Below the pieces are notes generated by a model that was not told the origin of the DNA, did no database searches, and saw nothing but the letters and a program-made list of their open reading frames with translations. Both the position numbers and the translations under genes were made by a program. From Heliocidaris erythrogramma (lineage: Eukaryota > Echinodermata > Echinoidea > Camarodonta > Echinometridae), in contig CM046859.1 in NCBI GenBank assembly GCA_025617745.1, positions 22,072,006-22,136,005 of the forward strand: 64,000 nucleotides of DNA. Direction: 5' to 3'. How positions within the stretch are numbered: the stretch's first letter is position 1; each line of letters starts with the position of its first letter. Below are positions 34,301-43,300 of this stretch, piece after piece.

Positions 34301-37300
34301 ATCTTGCGGATCGAACTACTTCCTCAGTTTTTGACCGAAAGTCATGAAATTTGGTACACACATTGGTCTTGGTGGGGAGATGTGCAAGACATATTTTTCG
34401 GATGAGTCGGAATCTGCGTTGCCATGGTAACGGCATATTTATGGCAGAAAATCAAGGAAAACAGCTTGCGGATCGAACTACTTCCTCAGTTTTTGACCGA
34501 AAGTCATGAAATTTGGTACACACATTGGTCTTGATGGGAAGATGTGCAAGACATATTTTTCGGAATGAGTCGGAATCTGCGTTGCCATGGTAACGGCATA
34601 TTTATGGCAGAAAATCAAGGAAACACCTTGCGGATCCAACTACTTCCTCAGTTTTTGACCGAAAGTCATGAAATTTGGTACACACATTGGTCTTGATGGG
34701 AAGATGTGCAAGACATATTTTTTGGATGAGTCGGAATCTGCGTTGCCATGAAAATGGCATATCTATTGCTGTAAATCAGGGAAAAATCTTGCGGATCGAA
34801 CTAATTCCTCAGTTTTCGACCAAAAGTCAAGAAAGGCTGTTGTCACGGGGCGGGGGTAGTAATCATCATCTTCAGTGATATTTTATTTTGTTACTGTTAT
34901 TGTTATTAGATTATGTATACACTTCATAATAAAAGGGAATTCTGCATTGGGATTGTTACCGCCGTGATGATATGCATGAGATGACAGTTGTGCGATATTG
35001 GATATTGACATAAAATTACACAACTGTATTCTAATGGACACGAGATGGCGCTACGCAACGCCATACCCCGGGTACGACGGTACTCCGGGTTACGGCGTGT
35101 TGCATCATATGCAGATTATCTTTATATACAGTGTAGTATCCAAGCCTGTAAAAATGCTTTTGAGAGTCTGGAGAAGGTCATTACAAAAAAAATTAAAAAC
35201 TGATTTAAAAACTTGTCACAAAATTGAGGTTGTTCCAAAGCTTTTGACCAGCACTGTATGTGTACATGTATGTATAGAAAAAGGAATTGGAAATATGCCG
35301 AAAGATTTGTTTACAAATTAAAAATTCCTCCCCAGTCAAACTTCTTCGTTTACTAACCATTGTTCCACGGCGGACCGTTTGAATATTAATGAGTCAGAAA
35401 GAAGAGGATCTTGGGTATTTGATTCTAGTTCGTCGTGACTTGGCCGTGAACCAGAATAGCCTGGTGGTTAAGTCGCTGCCCGGCAAGCAGTAGATGACAG
35501 GTTCGAATCCCGCTGGTTCCAATTTTTTCTGACTTGTGTTTTTCATTATAGATCGAGCATACGATCTTTAACACTGGGAGTAATATGCCGAAAGATTTGT
35601 TTACAAATTAAAAATTCCTCCCCAGTCAAACTTCTTCGTTTACGAAATTGGAAATGTTCAAACAAATGATTTTAAAAAGATATTTTCATGAAATTGTCCC
35701 TGTTCAAATTCTGGATATACAATGTTCTAGCAGAGGAAGAGGGGATAGGATATTATTATACACTGTTAAAGATATTGCGGTTTGATGGAGTATATTTTCT
35801 GAACATAATTAGTTGCAATGGGTTATCCAGATATCATGTGCAAATAAACAAAATTGAATTAATTATGAAATGAAATATGAGCCAAAGTGAAATAAAACTT
35901 TTTTGTGTTATTTCTCACTGAAATGATGTGGACTTTGTCTATCAGTCTCTGAGGGATCATTGAGACTCGTAGGAGGATCCACTGAGAATGAGGGGCGGAT
36001 CGAGATCTACCATAACGCGCAATGGGGCACCGTGTGCGATGACAGATGGAGTTCAACTGATGCAGATGTAGCCTGCCGGCAACTCGGCTACCCAGGGGTT
36101 GACGTAATAATTGACGTTGATACCGGACTTGGGCCAATCTGGTTGGATGAGGTGGGTTGCTTCGGGACGGAGCTGACACTTTCTTCATGCCTTCACGGTG
36201 GTTGGGGAATCAATGACTGCACCCATTCTGAAGACACAGGAATGCGGTGCTTACCCTATGTTGGTAAGATGTATAAACTTCATTCTAAACTTCAAATGTA
36301 TTTAATATATTATTTTATATAATGGGTTCAAGAATGTGGCCATCTTGATTGGTCAAATAACACCACGTGACCGTGCAAAAAAGAAGTACTAACGCACGGC
36401 AAAAAGGTACTAATGCACGGCTGAGCTGCGCATACACATACCTCTGGTGCGTGCAAACTTAAAACGCAATGGAATCGCGTAGTTTGTCATTTTAGCGCAG
36501 GGATTACATGCGCGCACTGAAACGTACATGACTTTTCTTGGCTGCGCTTATGTGATGTCATCCAGGAAAGCAAATGGCAGTCTCCATGACTGTGCGACTC
36601 TTGGCGTTTCTGTGGGGTTCGTAACCGTTTTTATAGGCTTCATAATCATATTGCCGACCCGTTTTATAAAACTATTAATAATACATGGTTGTGAGTTCGT
36701 GCGTTAGTGCGATCCGGTAACACGCAGGTTTTTATTGTGGTGTCCAACACACTTGGCTTGCGTCTCGTGCGTATAGTACACCACGACCTTTGTGTTGCCA
36801 GATCACACCAACGCACTCCCAACCAAACATGTTTGTTGATTGGATTGTTGCAAGAGTCAAATATGCTCTGGAGGAGAATTTCATTTTCAGGCATGAAAAT
36901 TTACAGTGTGTCCACGGATTTCCGCTTTTTCCTCCTATCCTAGATTTTTTTTGCGTATTTCACACTTTTCCTTTAAAAAAATTATGGATTTCCACACGTA
37001 CGTCATCGTGTATACATAGTATACATGGGCATGCAATGAAGACGGATCGGAGGCAATCCCTTAGCTTACTACACGAATTGTTGTTACATGTACTCGCACA
37101 GAAACTTGTGCGAGTACTTGTGTCCATGTATAAACATGGACACAAGTACTCGAACAATACATATATGCGAAGGGATCGCATAATAACCGTCGAGGATTTG
37201 TATGTATCCACCGTAATCGCACACTCGCATGAAGGTGGAAGGCTATTCATACTATAAGCACATGCATGTTATCACATGTACATGTACACAGTCACACAAC

Positions 37301-40300
37301 CTATGTGCTGTGCACACCGTATGTTTGCCAGTGCAGTTGCGATGTCTCAAGCAACCGAATGATATGTCTTTTGCCGAATTCAGTTGGATTATAATTTTAA
37401 AAGGATAAGCCTCAGAAAGTTCCAATTTTACAGCAAGATTATAAGAAAGACCATTAATGCCAAGGAGAAAAAAAACCACACTATTTCTACTAATCTGTAT
37501 AAACAGATTATCAAAGATCTTGAAAGGGAAGATAGGACACTCCTACTATTTTTATGTAATGGAAGTGGCCTCGTGGGGAAGGGCGCCCAACAGCGTTTGG
37601 GGGGGGGAGGGGTAAACTTACCATCGACTACATTGACCATTACGTGCCAAACAATGGCGAACAGTTTGAAGATGTTATGTAGTTGTCTGCTGTGAATTGT
37701 TCAGACAACCCCCACAAAACACCCACAAAACACCCAATCTGCACTTCTCACTTCTTTTTGATTTCCCACTTCTTCTTGATTTCCCAGAAACAAAAATATT
37801 CTTACAATTATTCTAATGAAAGCTACATTTCATAAGAACTAGATCCCTTTACTGTACAGTGAGTCTCAGAATAACAAACCCCCCAAACAAATGATTGTTT
37901 TTTTCTGGGAAATCAAAAGAAGTGCAGATTGGGTTTGTGGGGGTTGTTTGAACAATTCACAGCAGACAACTACATAACATCTTCAACCTGCTCGCCATTG
38001 TTTTGCACCTAATGGCCAACAAAGTCGATGGTAGGTTTACCCTCCCCAACCTGCTGTATATATACAGATTATAATCTGTATATACAGCATACCGTAATCT
38101 GAATATATACAGATTACGGTAATATATACAGATTATAATCTGCAGTATTTTCACCCAAAATATGATCCCTAAGTCTGGGTGCGGCCTATAAGCAACAACA
38201 GACAAAAATGAACCGCCTCCAAAATCACAACACATATTGGAATGGACGGGACTAGATCTACGGTGAGCCTGTGCTCTGTCTCTATTGATGTAATCATCTT
38301 TCAAGTATTGAAATATTTTCATTCATAAATACCGAAGTGATGACGTGACAAAAAGCTATTTTTTCATTTTGACATTTTTTATACCATATCTCAAAGGAAC
38401 ATGGTGAAAAACATGCAGATCCCAAATTTTATGGCAATTGGCTTATTGGGCCCCCGAGATATGGCCGCATGAATACCTAGTTAGCCCCATTGAAGCCAGT
38501 GTAAATTGGCCTGGTTCTTAACAGTTTAGAACCAGGCCAATTTAACACTGACTTCAATGGGACTAATTAGATATTCATATAGCCATACCTTGGGCCACCA
38601 TGAACTGATTCATGTCAAATTTGATGTGTGAACGTTTTCCATCATGCTCTACCTAAATATGGTCATAAAAATACTGAAATACAAAAATCAAAATTTGATG
38701 ACGTCACACTTCGGTACTCTATAACTAAATATCTCAAATATAATTACAAACACGGCCTCGTATGGTCTTCCAAGGTTGACAAAGCACTCGTACAAAGCTT
38801 GATTGAGCTCGAGTAACGTGCTGAAATCAGCCTCGAAATATACCTGAATTTTCTTCCCGGGTCGATTTTATGGTAGTATCAAAGAGGCAAAAGTATTTTC
38901 TGTTCTATGAGCTATTGTTATGGACATTACAGCACTACGTAGGCGCTCTGTAAGTTTTAATTTGTCTTTTGAGCGCACCCCTCGTATGTTTAGAGATCGA
39001 TGGCACGTTATCCTATATTGTAGGTCATGGCAAAGGTCTTAAAAGAGAAGATAGGACACTCCCCCTTTTTTTATGTAACAGAAGTTGCCTCACTGGGAAG
39101 GGCGCCCTTCCCCTGGCCGTTATATCGGATCCTGTACAAAATCGGGAGAGTGTCCTATCTTCCTTTTTACGATCTTTGGTCATGGCAAGGACATGTTTCA
39201 GCTTGCAAATCGTTGTGACAACGTTTTCAATTTTCTTTTTGAAACCATCATGCTGTATTGTGTTTGGATATCACTTAGGGAACTTTTGATGGAATATGCA
39301 CCCATGTAAGATATCTCTTCACAAGTTTTTAGAATTTCGTTTGTGATTGTGCCTCAATTTGCAAGTTCCATTCACCGTTGATAGTCCCGTTCGTAGTTGA
39401 ACTTTTTAGTAGGAGACTATACGTACCGTAGCACTAGTCTACAATGATATACGTGTTTGCGAGCACTACGTTTCATCAGATTCTCTTCCTCTTTTTAAAT
39501 TCTCAATGACATAAAAGCAAAGAAATCTAGGAATAATCGTATTCAAATAGTCAATACAATAAAAAGTTTGGCCCTTGTTTTTTTGTTGTATGTCTTTTTG
39601 GGGGCAAACTCTCTTATGCTTGTGTGATATTTCCCCATATTTTTTTTTTCCAAATGAGTTGTCAAAGTTGGGATGTGGCCTGTACGGGGCTGCGGCCTTT
39701 AAGCCGGAAAATACAGTATATGCAAATACAGTAATCTGTATATACAAAATACTGTAATCTGTATATGCAGATTAGTAGAAATAGGGTTTGTTTTTTTCTA
39801 GGTGGCACTAATGGTTTTCGTAAGATTGTGTGGATAAGAGTAGAGTTTGACTTTATCCCAGCATCTGGAAAAATTAAACGGCATGTATTTTGCAAGGTAT
39901 GTGATTATCGACGATGGGATATTTTGATCGCTCACGGCGGCCAGCCGTGCTATGTTGTTGAACGCAGGAAGTCAAAACAACTTCACATCATAAACATTGC
40001 AGAATTCATGGCATTCTGTGGCATTCTTTTTTCCTTGGAATTGTCTGAAAGAGCTATTAAACTATTCAGAGTTGCATGTAGATAAAAAAAATGAAGGAGA
40101 ATGAATTATGGACCTTACCCATTGTGGAAAGAAATTCTTCATTCTGTACTGAGAAAAGTCAACTTCCTAGTGTAGAAAAGTACCGTAAGTTGGGATTTTG
40201 ATGAGTGGATTATTTGTTGCGTATTGATATTCAGTAGTCCAAATATTCAGCTCAGTTTTATTCTTGAAAGTGCTCTGCACAAAATACACATTAAATCTCA

Positions 40301-43300
40301 TTTGGTGGTATTGATAAAAATGTGTATTCAGAGCCTGTTTTGGTATGACTTATGCTATATAGAATCATCTTAGACCCTAATACAGAATATGAGGTTTAAT
40401 ATCTCACCACAGAATGCACTAGATTGCACAATTCCTAATTCGAATCTCCGACACCCCCCTCCCACACCCTCTCCCACACCCTCTCCCTGCTCGGTCACTT
40501 TGTTCCCTCGCTTTGGTTCGCAAAAGTTTTTCAGTGTTTTTCATGAACAGCACTTTTCATGCAAAATGATTTTGAATGATAATTCCATAGATAATGTTCA
40601 GATCAGTTTGATTTAACATGGCAAAAGGACATTAATCTACATTTGCCACACTCAATCCAGGGAGGTGCCTCATCAAGCCTTAAAATCGATCAGATCGATT
40701 TTAAGGGCCTAAAATTGATTTTTGATTTTAGGCCCGGTTTCATCACAAATTGAAAATTGATTTTATCTCTAATATTGATTTTAAGTTGGGATGCGATCCT
40801 CACATAGCAACAACTAGTTCATAGAAGTAGAACCTGCTTTTTGATCGTTACTGAAATGCAATATGCTGTATGAATTGAATTTAACAATACATATTTGAGT
40901 CCTTGGGCGTCCATAAATTGAATAGATTTGTGAATCGATTTATCGCATTATGATAATCAATATCTGTATACCTGTGTCTTTTAGATCCAGAAGGATCACT
41001 TAGACTTTCTGGTGGAATGACTGAAAACGAGGGACGTCTTGAGATTTTCCACAACGGGGAGTGGGGCACGGTGTGCGATCACCCGTGGGATGCTGCTGAT
41101 GGTAGGGTAGCTTGCCGACAGCTGGGCTTTCCGGGATTTGAAATGGCTGGGCCCACGGATGGAGCAGGCACTGGGACAATCTGGCTAGATAAAGTCCAGT
41201 GCAGTGGCTCAGAGGCGACACTAGCTGATTGTCCTCATGGTGGCTGGGGAATCAACAACTGTGACCATTCAGATGATATTCACATTACGTGCACATCTAT
41301 AAGTTGTAAGTGATAAGAATTGAGTTTTCAGCTTCAGATTTGATGTCAATTTTTGTCCAGTGGGCAGCCCAAGATGTACATGTACCATCAATTTGGACTT
41401 TGTCAGATATTTTGTCCACTTTCGAACATTCATTGTTTTTATCTAAGTTTTATGTGAGTTAAACTGAATTTACTGATATCTTACAGTGCCAGATGGATCG
41501 ATAAGGCTTGTTGATGGAGAGACAGAAAACGAGGGGCGAATCGAGATTTTCCATGACGGGGAGTGGGGCACTGTGTGTGACGATGATTGGGATAGGTCTG
41601 ATGGTGCGATAGCTTGCCGACAGCTGGGCTATGAAGGAGTCAACATGGTATACAGTGGAGCTACTTTTGGTCAAGGTTATGGGAGCATTTGGCTGGATGA
41701 TATTCAGTGCAGTGGCACGGAGCTGACGTTGGCTGCTTGTTCACATGATGGTTGGGGAATACATAACTGCGGTCATTCAGAAGATGCCGGTGTAAGATGT
41801 TCGCTCTCTTCTGGTAAGTCGCATGAACCGGATTCTTCCTTTCACATGTAGGTTCTGTTATGTCTCTGTACTCCGCACTATCACCTTCTCCGAAAAGTTG
41901 TACCCGCATGTGCATGGCAGTTAATTCAAAGTTACAGTATGTCTATGCGGGGTAACCCTGCTATCCATAACGCGTGACAATATGAATAGCAGTTTTGTAT
42001 GAATAGCAGTCATTATGAATAGTGAGCAAACCATAGACATTTTACTTTGCTATTCATAAGGACCTCCATTCATAAGGATCGCTATTCATAACTATTCATC
42101 AATATTCATAACGTGTGTTAAATGAATAGCGGTCCTTATGAATAGCGAGTGGACCCCGTCAATGCTTGCTGTGATATGAAATCACCTTCCCCCTTCTGTT
42201 ATTTACTCTTTACCCATGTGTTCCGCACCCCTGTTGTAGTGCAAACGATTATTTTTATGCCTACGCCTACTGAAGGTGGAGCCAGACGCATATATGTTTT
42301 TGGGTTGTCCGTCCAGCTTTCTCGTTTACGCGATATCCCAAGAACCATTTGAGATATGAACTGCAACTTGGTCCTATTATGTACCACCATGAGAAGACGT
42401 TCTGATAAGAGTTTGGGTTACGCATGTCAAAGTTCAAAGGTCACAGTGGTCAATTATTTCTGAAATTTCAGGTGTTAGCCTCGGTAATGCGATATCTCAA
42501 GAACCATTTGAGGTATGAACATCAAACTTGGTCCTAGTATTATGTATCACCGTAGGAACACAATCTGATTAGATTTTGGGGTACTAAGGTCAAACTGAAT
42601 ATAGGTGGAGAAATATAGGTGGAGGCACATAGGAGATGCAGTCGCATTCATCTGATTTGTTCCCTTTGACATCTCCATTCTACTTCTTCTCAATCATTGA
42701 CCGATGCAGATGAAGGAGCAGTACGGTTGGTGGATGGTCCCTCGGAAATGGAAGGGCGTCTGGAGATTTACAACAACTATAGGTGGGGTACGGTTTGTGA
42801 TGATAGCTGGAACAAGGCGGACAGCGAAGTGGTTTGCAGGCAGCTGGGATTCTCCGGGAAAGCTGATTACTTCACTGCCACTGAAAAGGGGTATTGGGAA
42901 GCAGAGGGTGTAATCTGGCTTGATTCTGTCACGTGCGAAGGGGATGAAGAGCGATTAGATTACTGCACTCATAACGGATGGGGAATACATGACTGCTCAC
43001 ATTCAGAAGATGTAGGTGTAACATGCTCAGCCAAAGCAGGTATGTGTGTAAGACAAAACTGGGGCAGATCCAGGATTCTATACAAAGGGGGGGGGGGGGG
43101 AGATACAAAATTCAGAAAATGCATTGAAAAGTGATAAGGAATGAAACTAAATGAAATTCTTCTTGCAATTCTATTCTATCTTGTTGGGAACAGATATTGC
43201 AAGAGCTTTTGAACATAAATGTGTTCAAAGAGCTTGCCTTTTTTAATGCTCTGTCTAACTGATTCCATGCTATATTTGAAGATGCAAGGGGGCTATGAGG

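Noticed and set aside
35455-35521. tRNA gene
   Set aside because: The acceptor arms pair, but the T-stem has mismatches and position 33 of the anticodon loop is not U. Better described as tRNA-like.
36790-37257. 155-codon frame as a gene
   Set aside because: It crosses the double-hairpin region and AT-rich intron; no domain, splice support or codon pattern was found.
39765-40085. 106-codon frame beginning after 'ttttttctag' as an extra SRCR exon
   Set aside because: It contains no SRCR core motifs and no phase-1 donor; treated as chance.
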